Numbered from the stretch's first letter, positions 9,043-18,231 are shown. The stretch is 61,009 nt of DNA from an uncultured SAR86 cluster bacterium (GCA_902514295.1 CABXQE010000007.1:1-61009), one strand, 5' to 3'. The notes: a model not told the origin generated them from the sequence alone. Made by a program: numbers and translations.

Positions 9043-9737
9043 TCAAGATATTCTTAACACTCGCCTTAATAACAAATATTGCAAGTTTTAGAGCTTCAGA
9101 TAATCCTATAAAGCAATCTATTGCTACTTTAGAAAGCAACGTAGGTGAAATGATGGTTGAAATGATTCAATTAGATGATGGTAAGTGGAAATTAAGATCT
9201 TATTTAGATGGAGGAAGGATAGTAAAGAGAGAAGAAATTGAATATTTCTATTTAGATGATAACTTTATTAGGCCTATTGAATATAATTTCTCTCAAAGAA
9301 TCCTTTTTAAGAAATATAACGCATCGGCTATCTTTAATTGGGATGAGAATGAAGTTAATTATGTTGAAAAAAAAGAAAAAGGTTCAGTTCCTCTAGAAGA
9401 AACAGTTTTAGGGCCAAGTACGGCACAACTCCAATTACGTCTAGACTTTAGAAAGATGGATCTAAATAATATTCCTGAATCTCTAAAATATAAGGTCTTT
9501 TGGAAAGGTTCTGTTAAAGAAAGGATCTTTGACATACAAAAAAATAAAGAAATGATAAAAACTCCTATAGGTGATTATCTGTCTTATAAAGTTTCTCGAA
9601 GATATGAATCTGGAGATAATAAATCGCAAGTGTTTTGGCTTGCTCCAGATTTAGATTTTTCAGTTATAAAGATTTTCAATAATGATGGCAGAAGAGAAGT
9701 AGAAATAAAGATGAATTCCCTTAAAGAAATGGACTAA
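9039..9737 (+). CDS. DUF3108 domain protein, exported
   Basis: 232 residues with a signal peptide ([18 protein letters not shown]). The body is beta-rich and ends with a segment giving [14 protein letters not shown] and [15 protein letters not shown], as in DUF3108. That family is an exported protein of unknown role commonly placed straight after purN in gammaproteobacteria. No catalytic residues can be named. It is coupled to purN by a 4-base overlap, and its stop overlaps the convergent dcd stop by 4 bases. Confidence 0.8.
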   Translation: MIKIFLTLALITNIASFRASDNPIKQSIATLESNVGEMMVEMIQLDDGKWKLRSYLDGGRIVKREEIEYFYLDDNFIRPIEYNFSQRILFKKYNASAIFNWDENEVNYVEKKEKGSVPLEETVLGPSTAQLQLRLDFRKMDLNNIPESLKYKVFWKGSVKERIFDIQKNKEMIKTPIGDYLSYKVSRRYESGDNKSQVFWLAPDLDFSVIKIFNNDGRREVEIKMNSLKEMD

Positions 9738-10303
9738 GCTTTAGGTAATGTAACTCCTTTTTGGCCTTGATACTTCCCACCCCTATCTTTATAGCTTACT
9801 TCACACTCTTCGTCGGATTCTAAGAAAAGCATTTGGGCTACGCCTTCATTTGCATATATTTTTGCAGGCAAGCTAGTGGTATTTGAAAATTCCAAAGTTA
9901 CATGACCTTCCCACTCCGGCTCTAAAGGCGTTACATTAACTATAATCCCACATCTCGCGTAGGTTGATTTACCTAAGCATATTGTTAATACGTTTCTCGG
10001 AATCTTAAAATATTCTATGGTACTTGCCAACGCAAAGGAATTTGGAGGTATGACACAAACGTCATCAACAACATCTACAAAACTATTTTCATCAAAGCTC
10101 TTTGGGTCCACAGTTGCTGAATGAATATTAGTAAATACCTTAAACTCATTAGAACATCTAACATCGTAACCGTAAGAAGAAGTGCCGTATGAAATAAGCC
10201 TATTTTCATTTTCGTCTTCCCTGATCTGCCCAGCTTCAAAGGGCTCAATCATTTTATGATCTTCAACCATTTTTCTTATCCACTTATCAGATTTAATGCT
10301 CAT
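9734..10303 (-). CDS. dcd: dCTP deaminase
   Basis: 189 residues, the length of the monofunctional gammaproteobacterial enzyme. Motifs seen: [22 protein letters not shown] is family-typical, then [20 protein letters not shown] with the substrate-site Arg, and [10 protein letters not shown] with the catalytic Glu. It deaminates dCTP to dUTP, feeding thymidylate synthesis and limiting dCTP. The homotrimer is cytoplasmic. It stands alone, convergent with the DUF3108 gene and divergent from the M20 amidohydrolase, with 72 bases between the two starts. Confidence 0.96.
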   Translation of the reverse strand: MSIKSDKWIRKMVEDHKMIEPFEAGQIREDENENRLISYGTSSYGYDVRCSNEFKVFTNIHSATVDPKSFDENSFVDVVDDVCVIPPNSFALASTIEYFKIPRNVLTICLGKSTYARCGIIVNVTPLEPEWEGHVTLEFSNTTSLPAKIYANEGVAQMLFLESDEECEVSYKDRGGKYQGQKGVTLPKA

Positions 10304-10375
10304 TATTTATAATTTTTATATTTACTAGTTAATGTATGATACTTTCTGAAACATTTTAAAAAAACATATATTTTT

Positions 10376-11671
10376 ATGGATAAGAAATTATTTAAATTAC
10401 TTCTAATAGCCCTATTTTCTGTCTCTGCTTTTGCTAACAGCAATTCAGATATTAATCTTTTAGACTTGTATAAAGATTTACATAGCAATCCTGAACTTTC
10501 TTATAAAGAATTTGAAACGTCAAAAAAATTATCTCTAATCCTCGAAGAGTTAGGTTATGAAGTAACAAACGGCGTTGGAGGAAATGGCGTCGTAGCCTTA
10601 TTAAAAAATGGTGAAGGTAAGACCATTATGTTAAGAGCTGACATGGATGGACTGCCTGTAGAAGAAAAGACAGGCGCAAGTTACGCAAGTAGAACTAAGA
10701 CTTTAAATGATGAAGGTCAAGAAGTCTTTACAATGCACGCTTGCGGACATGATGTTCATATGACAGTTCTCATAGGAGCAGCTCAATATCTCATACAAAA
10801 TAGGTCAGATTGGAGCGGTACGTTAATGTTAATCCTTGAACCTGCGGAAGAAGTAAGTGGAGGTGCAAGGAATATGATTAAAGATGGACTTTTCACTAGA
10901 TTCCCAAGACCTGATTTCAATCTTGCATTACATGTTAGTTCAGGCATGGAAACAGGTAAGGTTGGGTATTTACCTGGATGGGCAATGGCAAATGTTGACT
11001 CTGTGGATATTATTGTAAAAGGGTTAGGTGGTCATGGAGCCTATCCTCATACTACAAAAGACCCTATTGTTTTATCTGCTCAAATAATCTCTCAATTACA
11101 AACCATAGTTAGTAGACAAATTGCTCCTACAGACCCGGCAGTTGTAACGGTAGGTTCAATCCACGGAGGAACTAAACATAATGTAATTCCTAATGAAGTC
11201 AAACTGCAACTAACACTTCGTTCTTATACAGATGAAGTTAGAAATGCGACTATTTCTTCAATTAAAAGAATAGTCAGAGGAGCTGCAATTGCAGCAGGAC
11301 TTCCAGAAGAACTTTACCCTACAGTTACTCTTAAAGATGAATACACGCCAGCAGTCTTTAATAACCCTCAATTGGTTGAAAAACTAAAAGTAAGTTTTGA
11401 AAAATCTTTAGGTAAAGATAACGTAAAGAAAGTTTCTCCAGTTATGGGTGGGGAAGATTTTGGCATGTTTGGAAGAGTAGAGCCTATTATCCCAACTGCC
11501 CTATTTTGGCTTGGTGCTGTAAACAAGAATATATATGAGAAAGCCGTAAGGGAAGACATAGTCCTTCCTTCTTTGCATTCTGATTTATTTCTACCTGATG
11601 CTGAGCCTACTTTAGAAACAGGAGTAAAAGCAATGACAGGAGCAGCCTTAGATTTATTTAACGAATCTTAA
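10376..11671 (+). CDS. M20-family amidohydrolase, exported
   Basis: 431 residues. A signal peptide (LFKLLLIALFSVSAFANS) is followed by an M20D peptidase fold. The metal-site blocks are RADMDGLPVEE, HACGHDVHM and EPAEEVSGG, with GGHGAYPHTTKDPI in the dimerisation domain and GGEDFGMF near the C-terminus. Relatives hydrolyse N-acyl amino acids, hippurate or amides of indole-3-acetic acid. The substrate here is unknown, but the signal peptide puts it in the periplasm, unlike most family members. Its stop overlaps the next, convergent gene by 4 bases. Confidence 0.9.
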   Translation: MDKKLFKLLLIALFSVSAFANSNSDINLLDLYKDLHSNPELSYKEFETSKKLSLILEELGYEVTNGVGGNGVVALLKNGEGKTIMLRADMDGLPVEEKTGASYASRTKTLNDEGQEVFTMHACGHDVHMTVLIGAAQYLIQNRSDWSGTLMLILEPAEEVSGGARNMIKDGLFTRFPRPDFNLALHVSSGMETGKVGYLPGWAMANVDSVDIIVKGLGGHGAYPHTTKDPIVLSAQIISQLQTIVSRQIAPTDPAVVTVGSIHGGTKHNVIPNEVKLQLTLRSYTDEVRNATISSIKRIVRGAAIAAGLPEELYPTVTLKDEYTPAVFNNPQLVEKLKVSFEKSLGKDNVKKVSPVMGGEDFGMFGRVEPIIPTALFWLGAVNKNIYEKAVREDIVLPSLHSDLFLPDAEPTLETGVKAMTGAALDLFNES

Positions 11672-12084
11672 AGAGCCCCTAAGTGCCTAGGTTTAATAAA
11701 TTTTGAAAGTATGTACGCCGTAATTAACCAATTAAATGATTCGGCAACTATTACTAGAGTACTCCAAAGATAATCTACATCCGACCAAAATAAATCAACT
11801 TCATTATATAGGGCAAAAATACTTCCTAAGAAAAAGATAAACAACACTCTTTTTCTGGGCTTGTCTAGAAGAGGCATAACCCTGCTAAGTATCCAAGTTA
11901 AAACAAGTATTACAAAAAACTTTAAAGTAAAACTAAAAATATAATCAAAAGCAGTTAAATTAAGAGTGGGAATATCATTGGGTGCAAGACTAATAACAAA
12001 AGTTGAAGTTACAAGATATAGTCCCAACAACCCCATTAAGAAATTCACCGTAGTTGCTAGTAATATTCCAATAAAAATTTTCAT
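11668..12084 (-). CDS. Small integral membrane protein, unknown family
   Basis: 138 residues with about four hydrophobic helices (roughly 5-30, 45-70, 80-95 and 105-130), and a basic loop DKPRKRV between helices two and three. I do not recognise the family. It overlaps recR by 4 bases (its ATG lies in the recR end), so it is probably the third gene of the dnaX-recR transcript. That placement gives no clear functional clue. It ends in a 4-base convergent overlap with the M20 amidohydrolase. Confidence 0.65.
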   Translation of the reverse strand: MKIFIGILLATTVNFLMGLLGLYLVTSTFVISLAPNDIPTLNLTAFDYIFSFTLKFFVILVLTWILSRVMPLLDKPRKRVLFIFFLGSIFALYNEVDLFWSDVDYLWSTLVIVAESFNWLITAYILSKFIKPRHLGAL

Positions 12085-12698
12085 TTAGACAGATCTTTTA
12101 ATTCTACTCTACCACTAAAAGCGTGCATTATTGTACCTCTATCAACATATTCAAGCTCACCGCCCAGAGGAACGCCTTGGGCTAGCTTAGTGAGCTTTAA
12201 GTCATCTAAATCTTTAAGGTAGTCATATATATAATGAGAAGTTGTCTCTCCTTCTAAAGTAGAATTTGTTGCCAAGATTAATTCTTTAACCTCTTCAGAT
12301 TTTGCTAGCTTAAATAATTTATCTAAAGCCAATTCTTCTGGTCCTATGTCATCAATTGGTGATAAATGACCATGCAAGATAAAGTAATTTCCATTAAATT
12401 GATTGCTTTGTTCTATTGCAAAAACATCGGATACGGATTCAACGACACATATATTGCTTTTGTCTCTCTTCTCGTTGGAACATATAGAACAAAATTCGCT
12501 TTCAGTAAATATTCTACATTTCTTGCACTGTCCAACACCTTCAATGGCCTTTGTCATTATTTCTGCAAGCACGATCCCGCCATCTCTATTTCTTTCTAAT
12601 AAATGCAATACCATCCTTTGAGCAGACTTAGGTCCTACTCCTGGCAGACATTGTATGGCTTCAATTAAGCCATCTACTAGAGGGCTAACTTTGCTCAT
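12081..12698 (-). CDS. recR: Recombination mediator RecR
   Basis: 205 residues. It has the N-terminal helix-hairpin-helix (LPGVGPKSAQRMVLHLL), the four-Cys zinc finger (CKKC, then CSIC), a Toprim core (ICVVESVSDVFAIE, then FNGNYFILHGHLSPIDDIGP) and the C-terminal LAQGVPLGGELEYVD block. With RecO and RecF it loads RecA on gapped DNA. It overlaps the dnaX stop by 4 bases. In most bacteria a small gene for the YbaB/EbfC DNA-binding protein sits between dnaX and recR. Here it is absent and the two are directly coupled. Confidence 0.97.
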   Translation of the reverse strand: MSKVSPLVDGLIEAIQCLPGVGPKSAQRMVLHLLERNRDGGIVLAEIMTKAIEGVGQCKKCRIFTESEFCSICSNEKRDKSNICVVESVSDVFAIEQSNQFNGNYFILHGHLSPIDDIGPEELALDKLFKLAKSEEVKELILATNSTLEGETTSHYIYDYLKDLDDLKLTKLAQGVPLGGELEYVDRGTIMHAFSGRVELKDLSK

Positions 12699-14341
12699 TC
12701 TGATTTTCGGGGTTCAACTGTAGATTCAATTACTTTAGCTCCAAATTCTTCTATTATTTTCTTTACCTTAGGATCATCTTTAATAGCCTTCTCTGCATCA
12801 TCTTGTATTTTCCTTTTTTCTTTTGCCTTTATTTGATTAGGAGATCCTCCATTAGGTTCACCTTCTTCTAAAAAGATATTGCAATCTTTTTTGAAATAAT
12901 CAGATAATTTTCCCTGTAATTCTTGCCTATGTTTTCCATTAAATAAATTTAATTTTTCTTCTGGCATGGATAAGTAAATAACTGAGTCGTCTGCTTTTAG
13001 AAAAGAACAATGGGATGCTAATTGTTTAGTGCCTGCATCAAGATCTAAGCTAGTAAAGACTAAATTCCAATCCTCTATAGAAATACTTAATTCTTTTTTA
13101 GTTTTGGCCTGTTGTTTCAGTTCTTCTGATTCTGGATCCTCTTCAAGCGACTCGGTTTCTAATGGTGTTGTATCTTCCTTAGAAGAAACTTTTACTTTAT
13201 CATTTAAAGTATTGTTTTTATTTATTTTTTTAACTTTTTTTTTAGCTTCTTTTACTTCACCAGGCAAAAATGAGACCATCCTTAATAAGGCCATCTCAAA
13301 ACCGCTGGATAAACTTGGTGCTATTTCCATATCACGTTTAGCAATTAAACCTATTTGATAAAGAACTTGAAGATCATCTTCAGATAAGATCTCTGAAAGC
13401 TCTTTTAGATCGGTTCTTCTAGTTTCTGTTTCTTCTAAAACATCTTCTGATACCTGAGTAAAAGTTATTAGTTGTATAGTTTCTAAAATTAAATCCATCA
13501 GCCTTAAATAATCTACACTCATCTGAGAAATTTCTTTTAATGATTTCAGAAGAGCAACAGCGTCCTTTTTGGCTATACAAGATAAAAGTGAATTAACGTG
13601 ATCAAAAGGTAGTGTGCCTAACATTTGAGCTATCCCTTCATCGGTTAAGTCTCCATTGCAATAAGCAATTGCCTGGTCTGCTATTGTTAAGCAGTCTCTC
13701 AAACTACCCCTTCCTGATCTACAGATTTGCTCTACAGCTTTAGTCTCAAACTTAATTTTTTCTTCTTTAAGAATATAACTTAATCTATCATTAAGTTGAC
13801 TAGGGGTTAAATTCTTGAGATTAAATTGTAAGCATCTTGAGAGGACCGTTGCTGGTATTTTTTCAGGTAAGGTAGTAGCTAAAATAAAAATTACGTGTTC
13901 TGGTGGTTCTTCTAAAGTTTTTAAAAGCATGTTAAAGCTTTGTGTAGAGAGCATGTGTACTTCGTCCAGCAAATATACTTTGTACCTAGAGGAGCTAGGC
14001 ATGTGCATGACAGTCTCCAATAGTTGTTTAGTGTCATCCACGCCTCTGCTTGAAGCAGCATCAATTTCTTGGAAATCCATAAAACTTCCATCTGTTATAG
14101 ATTCACAAGTTGAGCATTTATGGCACGGTTTGGAATCTAGACCAGCTTCACAATTTAAGCTTTTTGATAGAATCCTTGCGATAGTAGTTTTCCCTACCCC
14201 TCTAGTACCACTTAACACATAAGCTTGATGTATTTTATTTTGGTCAAGGGCATTAGCAAGAGCTTGAACAACATGTTCTTGCCCAACAACCTCCGAAAAA
14301 TCTTTAGGTCTCCATTTTCTTGCTAGTACTTGATAACTCAT
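12695..14341 (-). CDS. dnaX: DNA polymerase III subunits tau/gamma
   Basis: 548 residues. Residues 1-366 are the clamp-loader ATPase: Walker A GTRGVGKTT, a four-Cys zinc site ending CHKCSTCESI, Walker B LLDEVHM, sensor 1 region ILATTLPEKI and the arginine finger in SRC. Residues about 385-420 are a low-complexity linker, followed by a tau C-terminal domain that binds DnaB helicase and the polymerase alpha subunit. At codons 367-369 nine A residues precede GTT, and both shifted frames reach a stop within a few codons, so a short gamma form is plausible. It heads a dnaX-recR-membrane protein transcript. Confidence 0.97.
   Translation of the reverse strand: MSYQVLARKWRPKDFSEVVGQEHVVQALANALDQNKIHQAYVLSGTRGVGKTTIARILSKSLNCEAGLDSKPCHKCSTCESITDGSFMDFQEIDAASSRGVDDTKQLLETVMHMPSSSRYKVYLLDEVHMLSTQSFNMLLKTLEEPPEHVIFILATTLPEKIPATVLSRCLQFNLKNLTPSQLNDRLSYILKEEKIKFETKAVEQICRSGRGSLRDCLTIADQAIAYCNGDLTDEGIAQMLGTLPFDHVNSLLSCIAKKDAVALLKSLKEISQMSVDYLRLMDLILETIQLITFTQVSEDVLEETETRRTDLKELSEILSEDDLQVLYQIGLIAKRDMEIAPSLSSGFEMALLRMVSFLPGEVKEAKKKVKKINKNNTLNDKVKVSSKEDTTPLETESLEEDPESEELKQQAKTKKELSISIEDWNLVFTSLDLDAGTKQLASHCSFLKADDSVIYLSMPEEKLNLFNGKHRQELQGKLSDYFKKDCNIFLEEGEPNGGSPNQIKAKEKRKIQDDAEKAIKDDPKVKKIIEEFGAKVIESTVEPRKSE
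13224..13243 (-). other. Candidate dnaX slippage/frameshift site (A9 run)
   Basis: On the coding strand GCT is followed by nine A (13243-13235), then GTT and seven A. Loss or gain of one A, or a -1 or +1 ribosomal slip, meets TAA almost at once: in the -1 frame the codons after the run are AGT TAA, in the +1 frame AAG TTA AAA AAA TAA. This would give a protein of about 370 residues that keeps domains I-III and loses the tau-specific tail, as the gamma subunit does. Thermus dnaX uses transcriptional slippage on a similar A9, and E. coli uses a -1 ribosomal shift. Use of the site here is inferred. Confidence 0.5.
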
Positions 14342-14387
14342 TATTTACTATAGAAGTATAGTTTATTAGTAATAAAATTTAATGACC

Positions 14388-14843
14388 TTATTCACTTTTT
14401 ATAATTTGAAAAGCTTTATCAATGTCTTGGAAATCAAATCCTCTATAATTTAAAAACCTCTTTAATTTAAGGATGTCTTTAGTTTCAGTTGGCATATTCC
14501 CACTTACTTTCTTTTTTAAAGCTTCTAAAGCAAACTCGGACCACTCAACCTCATTTGATAACGGATAAAAGATTTGATCTCCCACTCCTCGTTGTTTTAA
14601 TTCATTTCTGATTCTCAGTGGACCGTAACCTCTATTTTTTCTACTTTGAAAATAACTCTCCGCAAATCTTTCATCACTTAACAGACCATCAGCTTTTAAT
14701 TTTTCTATCTCTTCTTCAAGAAGTTCTTTAGATTCCACTCTTGGAGATAATTTTTTAAAAATCTCTTTTGAAGAATGTTCTCTTCTAGAAAGGAAATCCA
14801 TTATCTTCAAACGAATGGATTTTGAATCTTCAAGGATTTTCAT
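14388..14843 (-). CDS. recX: Regulatory protein RecX
   Basis: 151 residues from the ATG at 14843. A TTG two codons upstream is a weaker choice. It has three-helix RecX repeats: ALEFLSRREHSSKEI-like start (IRLKIMDFLSRREHSSKEIF), LSDERFAESYFQSRKNRGYG, PLRIRNELKQRGV, and a C-terminal KLKRFLNYRGFDFQDIDKAF. RecX binds RecA filaments and limits their growth. recA itself is not in this window, unlike the common recA-recX pairing, and dnaX lies 46 bases downstream. Confidence 0.9.
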   Translation of the reverse strand: MKILEDSKSIRLKIMDFLSRREHSSKEIFKKLSPRVESKELLEEEIEKLKADGLLSDERFAESYFQSRKNRGYGPLRIRNELKQRGVGDQIFYPLSNEVEWSEFALEALKKKVSGNMPTETKDILKLKRFLNYRGFDFQDIDKAFQIIKSE

Positions 14844-14911
14844 TATCAAGAAGTATATTCTTTCTTAAATTTTTTGTAAGTATCAAAAGATAGATATAAT
14901 GACTTAAATCT

Positions 14912-16045
14912 ATGACTCAATTAGCTTACAGCAATAGACCTTATTTTGACCACGGCGCTATAAAAGAAATCTCGGTTGTTTTAGAGAATCTAGGTATAAA
15001 GAAACCATTAATTTGCACTGATCCTGGTCTTGCAGAATTGGGAATGATTGACCAGTTAAGAAATCAGCTGTCCAATGAAATATCCCCATCATTTTATGAC
15101 CAAACTCCTGCTAACCCCACAGAAGAGGCTGTAGAAAACGCCTTAGAGATATACAAAACACAAGGTTGTGATGGTGTTATTGGTTTCGGGGGCGGGTCTA
15201 GTTTAGATTTAGGAAAATCTGTAGCTTTAATGGCTAATCATGAAGGTAAAGTAGTAGATTATTCTATTAACGAAGGTGGCTTAGAGAAAATACAAAAAAC
15301 AATTCCTATGATCGCTATACCTACTACTTCGGGTACAGGAAGCGAGGTTTCATCTGGTGCAGTAATCATCATGAATGATGGAAGGAAATTAATCTTAGCA
15401 AGCGAGCATTTAAGGCCCGCAGCGGCTATATGTGATCCTGAATTAACAATTGGATTGCCACCAATACTTACAGCTGGATCAGGAATGGATGCTTTAACTC
15501 ATTGCATAGAAGCAATAATGTCTCCTGTTATTGATCCTCCTGCTGAGGCTGTTGGTTTAGATGGCGTAGAAAGAGTCATAAGGGGAGAAAATCTTAAAAA
15601 AGCTGTTAAAGATGGAAATGATAAAGAGGCTAGATGGAATATGATGATGGCTTCAACTGAAGGAGCCATGGCCTTTTCTAAAGGTCTTGGGGCGGTGCAT
15701 TCCATGAGCCATGCTTTAGGTGCGGATCAAGAATTGAGATTACATCATGGAACTCTTAATGGGGTTATTCTTCCTACCATACTTCGATTCAATAAAGACC
15801 ATGTAGGAGATAAATACTCAAAGATTGCAAGAGCAATGGGAAAACTTGAGTCTACTGATTTACCTGTAGAGATTGAAAAGTTAAATCAAGAAATAGGCCT
15901 ACCTTCTGGGTTAAAAGACATGGGCGTAACTGAAGCAATGATTCCAGATCTTGTTGAGCACTCTATGACTGATCCAAGCAATGCTACTACGCCTAGGCTG
16001 CCCTCTAAAGAAGAATGGGAAAAGCTTTTTTTAGATGCTATGTAA
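14912..16045 (+). CDS. Iron-containing alcohol dehydrogenase
   Basis: 377 residues, the family length. The NAD(P)-binding part has GFGGGSSLDLGKSVAL and PTTSGTGSEVSSGAVI. The metal-binding part has AGSGMDALTHCIEA and VHSMSHALGA, carrying the Asp and His ligands. It oxidises an alcohol or reduces an aldehyde in the cytoplasm, and the natural substrate cannot be read from the sequence. It is a single gene, divergent from recX, with its stop one base from the stop of the convergent small membrane gene. Confidence 0.92.
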   Translation: MTQLAYSNRPYFDHGAIKEISVVLENLGIKKPLICTDPGLAELGMIDQLRNQLSNEISPSFYDQTPANPTEEAVENALEIYKTQGCDGVIGFGGGSSLDLGKSVALMANHEGKVVDYSINEGGLEKIQKTIPMIAIPTTSGTGSEVSSGAVIIMNDGRKLILASEHLRPAAAICDPELTIGLPPILTAGSGMDALTHCIEAIMSPVIDPPAEAVGLDGVERVIRGENLKKAVKDGNDKEARWNMMMASTEGAMAFSKGLGAVHSMSHALGADQELRLHHGTLNGVILPTILRFNKDHVGDKYSKIARAMGKLESTDLPVEIEKLNQEIGLPSGLKDMGVTEAMIPDLVEHSMTDPSNATTPRLPSKEEWEKLFLDAM

Positions 16046-16046
16046 T

Positions 16047-16259
16047 TTAGTTATAGCCTAAATAACTAAGAAAAAAGAATATTAAAAAGATACCCAGGGC
16101 AATTGTTAAGCAACTTCTAAAACTAAAACTTCTTTTTGACCAAGTAATGCGGTCATCTCTTTCTGTTTGAGCTTTAGACGCTTTGAATTTACCTAAATAA
16201 AAGAAAGCTGCTAAGGAAATTAGAGCCAACCCTCCAAAAATAATGGTGTTTAGATCCAC
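16047..16259 (-). CDS. Small two-helix membrane protein, unknown
   Basis: 70 residues with hydrophobic helices at about 5-23 and 49-66, joined by a basic loop (KFKASKAQTERDDRITWSKR). The start is a GTG at 16259 that directly abuts the TAA of the Bax inhibitor-1 family gene, so it depends on translational coupling. I do not recognise the family. The coupling, the positive-inside-like loop and the tight fit before the convergent alcohol dehydrogenase stop all support a real gene rather than chance. Confidence 0.6.
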   Translation of the reverse strand: MDLNTIIFGGLALISLAAFFYLGKFKASKAQTERDDRITWSKRSFSFRSCLTIALGIFLIFFFLSYLGYN

Positions 16260-17018
16260 TTAATTACTTCTTAATTTTGCAAGTAATCTAAGTATTTCTA
16301 AATAAAGCCAAACTAAGGTCACCATGAGGCTAAAAGCTCCAAACCATTCCATGTACTTTGGTAAACCATTCTCAGAACCTTGTTCAATAAAATCAAAATC
16401 TAAAACTAAATTAAGGGCGGCAATACCAACAACAAATAAACTAAAACCTATGCCCATTATTCCATTCGAATGTATAAAGCCGATTCCACTTCCCCCTCCA
16501 AACATAGTCATAAGGATATTAACCATGTATAAAAGAGCTATTCCTGCTGTAGCGCTCACTATCATGAGTCTAAAATTCTCAGTGGGTTTAATGATTCCAG
16601 TTTTATAGCAAACCAATAAAGACGCGAGAGTACCAAAAGTTAGACCAATGGCTTGTATGGCTATGCCTGGGTATTGAGCTTCAAACATTACAGTTATGCC
16701 ACCTAAGAACAATCCTTGAGCTAACGCATAAACGGGAGCAGTAGAAGAAGCCATCGTAGGCTTAAAGATGGTAATAATGGCTGCAATAAAACCAACTCCC
16801 ATTCCGCTAAACATCAATACAAGATTAGGAATGTTCCAGCTAACGGCTGCTGTTGCAAAACAAAGTAGTAATAGTATGCCTGTTTTATTGACAGTGCCTT
16901 CTAAGGTCATTTTTTGAGAAATAGGCAAATCTCTGAATTGAGCATCCCCGTCAAATTTATTTCCCATTACCGGATTACCAGATCTACCGAATGTATCTAA
17001 TGCTTGATGTTTTGACAT
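16260..17018 (-). CDS. Bax inhibitor-1/YccA family membrane protein
   Basis: 252 residues. A hydrophilic N-terminus of about 45 residues (containing RSGNPVMGNKF) is followed by seven hydrophobic helices. The C-terminal block ALNLVLDFDFIEQGSENGLP, then KYMEWFGAFSLMVTLVWLYL, is the family signature, including the Asp pair that forms the pH/calcium sensor in BsYetJ-type members. The long N-terminus resembles the Bacteroidetes/actinobacterial branch more than E. coli YccA. Likely inner-membrane ion leak or protease-modulating protein. It is followed at zero distance by a small membrane gene. Confidence 0.85.
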   Translation of the reverse strand: MSKHQALDTFGRSGNPVMGNKFDGDAQFRDLPISQKMTLEGTVNKTGILLLLCFATAAVSWNIPNLVLMFSGMGVGFIAAIITIFKPTMASSTAPVYALAQGLFLGGITVMFEAQYPGIAIQAIGLTFGTLASLLVCYKTGIIKPTENFRLMIVSATAGIALLYMVNILMTMFGGGSGIGFIHSNGIMGIGFSLFVVGIAALNLVLDFDFIEQGSENGLPKYMEWFGAFSLMVTLVWLYLEILRLLAKLRSN

Positions 17019-17086
17019 TTTTTATCCTATTAAAAGATTAATATTATGGTGATATTATCTATTTCTGAAAAGACAAATACAAGTTT

Positions 17087-17635
17087 ATGATCAAGAATTG
17101 GGACAAGATTTCCTCAAAATTTTTAATAGAAAACAAGATCTTTAAATTAAGAGAAGATCGAGTTATTTCGCCAAAGAAAGAATCTGAACACCCTGTATGG
17201 GTTATAGATACCCCTAATTGGGTAAATATTATCCCTATAACAGAAAACAATGAAGTAATTCTGGTCAATCAGCATAGATTCGGAACTGAGCAACTTTCAT
17301 TAGAGATTCCTGGAGGAATGGTAGATGAAGGAGAAGATCCTAAGACAGCTGCTATTAGAGAACTCACGGAGGAAACGGGCTACACCAGTTCTGAGGTTAT
17401 TGAAATTGGTAGAGTAGAATCCAACCCTGCCCTGATGTCTAACCACACATATTCCTATCTAGCTTTAAATGTATCTCAAACTGAAGAACAGAAATTAGAT
17501 GGTATGGAAGATATAGAGATCTTAAAAAGACATATAGATGAGATTCCTTCATTAATTGAAAAAGGAGAAATTGAACACGCTTTGGTAATTTGTGCCTTTT
17601 ATTTCTATAACCAATATTTATCAAAGGGGCATTAA
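17087..17635 (+). CDS. Nudix hydrolase, ADP-ribose pyrophosphatase-like
   Basis: 182 residues. The Nudix box is complete: GGMVDEGEDPKTAAIRELTE followed by ETGY, matching Gx5Ex7REUxEExGU. Upstream, NWVNIIPITENNEVILVNQHRFGTE resembles the substrate-binding strand of ADP-sugar pyrophosphatases (NudF/NudE group). It probably hydrolyses a nucleoside diphosphate linked to a sugar in the cytoplasm. The exact substrate is not readable. It may share a transcript with yqgE, which starts 21 bases after its stop. Confidence 0.85.
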   Translation: MIKNWDKISSKFLIENKIFKLREDRVISPKKESEHPVWVIDTPNWVNIIPITENNEVILVNQHRFGTEQLSLEIPGGMVDEGEDPKTAAIRELTEETGYTSSEVIEIGRVESNPALMSNHTYSYLALNVSQTEEQKLDGMEDIEILKRHIDEIPSLIEKGEIEHALVICAFYFYNQYLSKGH

Positions 17636-17656
17636 AGTTTTATACTCTACTTGGTA

Positions 17657-18223
17657 ATGACAGAACCTTCTCAAGACTCGGTAAAAGGAAACCTTTTATA
17701 TTTTTCTCCAAGCGAGCAGGGACCTTCCTATTTTACCGATTCTCTCTTATATATTTGCGATCATGGTGATTTGGGAGCACTTGGACTAATCATTAATAGA
17801 CCTTTAAATCTTAAGCTCAAAGATCTATTCAATAGAATGAAAATCGTTGAAAACTCAAAAGCAGAAGGAAATGTTTGTATGGGTGGTCCGGTTAACCCGG
17901 GAGCTATTTTTATTCTGCATTCTTCTGAAAAAAAATGGGACTCAACAATGGAAGTATCAAAAGACATCTCTTTAAGTACTTCAGAAGATGCCATTCAATC
18001 TATTGCTAATTGTGAAGGACCTGAGAGCTATCTAATGACTTTAGGATATTCCGGTTGGGGGGTTAATCAACTAGAGACTGAACTTATAGAAAATGCGTGG
18101 GTGGTTATTCCTGAAAATAAAGATGTTATTTTTAACCCAGACCCAAGTAAACAGATGGAAGAGCTATCTAAATTCGTGGGGTATGATGTTAGGATGATTA
18201 GTCCAGATTTTGGAAATGCTTAA
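17657..18223 (+). CDS. yqgE: YqgE/AlgH family protein
   Basis: 188 residues from the ATG at 17657. A TTG two codons upstream is possible but less likely. Family blocks: GNLLYFSPS, FTDSLLYICDHGDLGALGLI, then INRPL, VCMGGPVNPGAIFILHS, LMTLGYSGWGVNQLETELIE and NAWVVIP. The family has no settled molecular function. In Pseudomonas aeruginosa the AlgH homologue affects alginate production, and in other bacteria yqgE is usually paired with ruvX (yqgF), which is not here. Confidence 0.92.
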   Translation: MTEPSQDSVKGNLLYFSPSEQGPSYFTDSLLYICDHGDLGALGLIINRPLNLKLKDLFNRMKIVENSKAEGNVCMGGPVNPGAIFILHSSEKKWDSTMEVSKDISLSTSEDAIQSIANCEGPESYLMTLGYSGWGVNQLETELIENAWVVIPENKDVIFNPDPSKQMEELSKFVGYDVRMISPDFGNA

Positions 18224-18231
18224 ATAATTAA

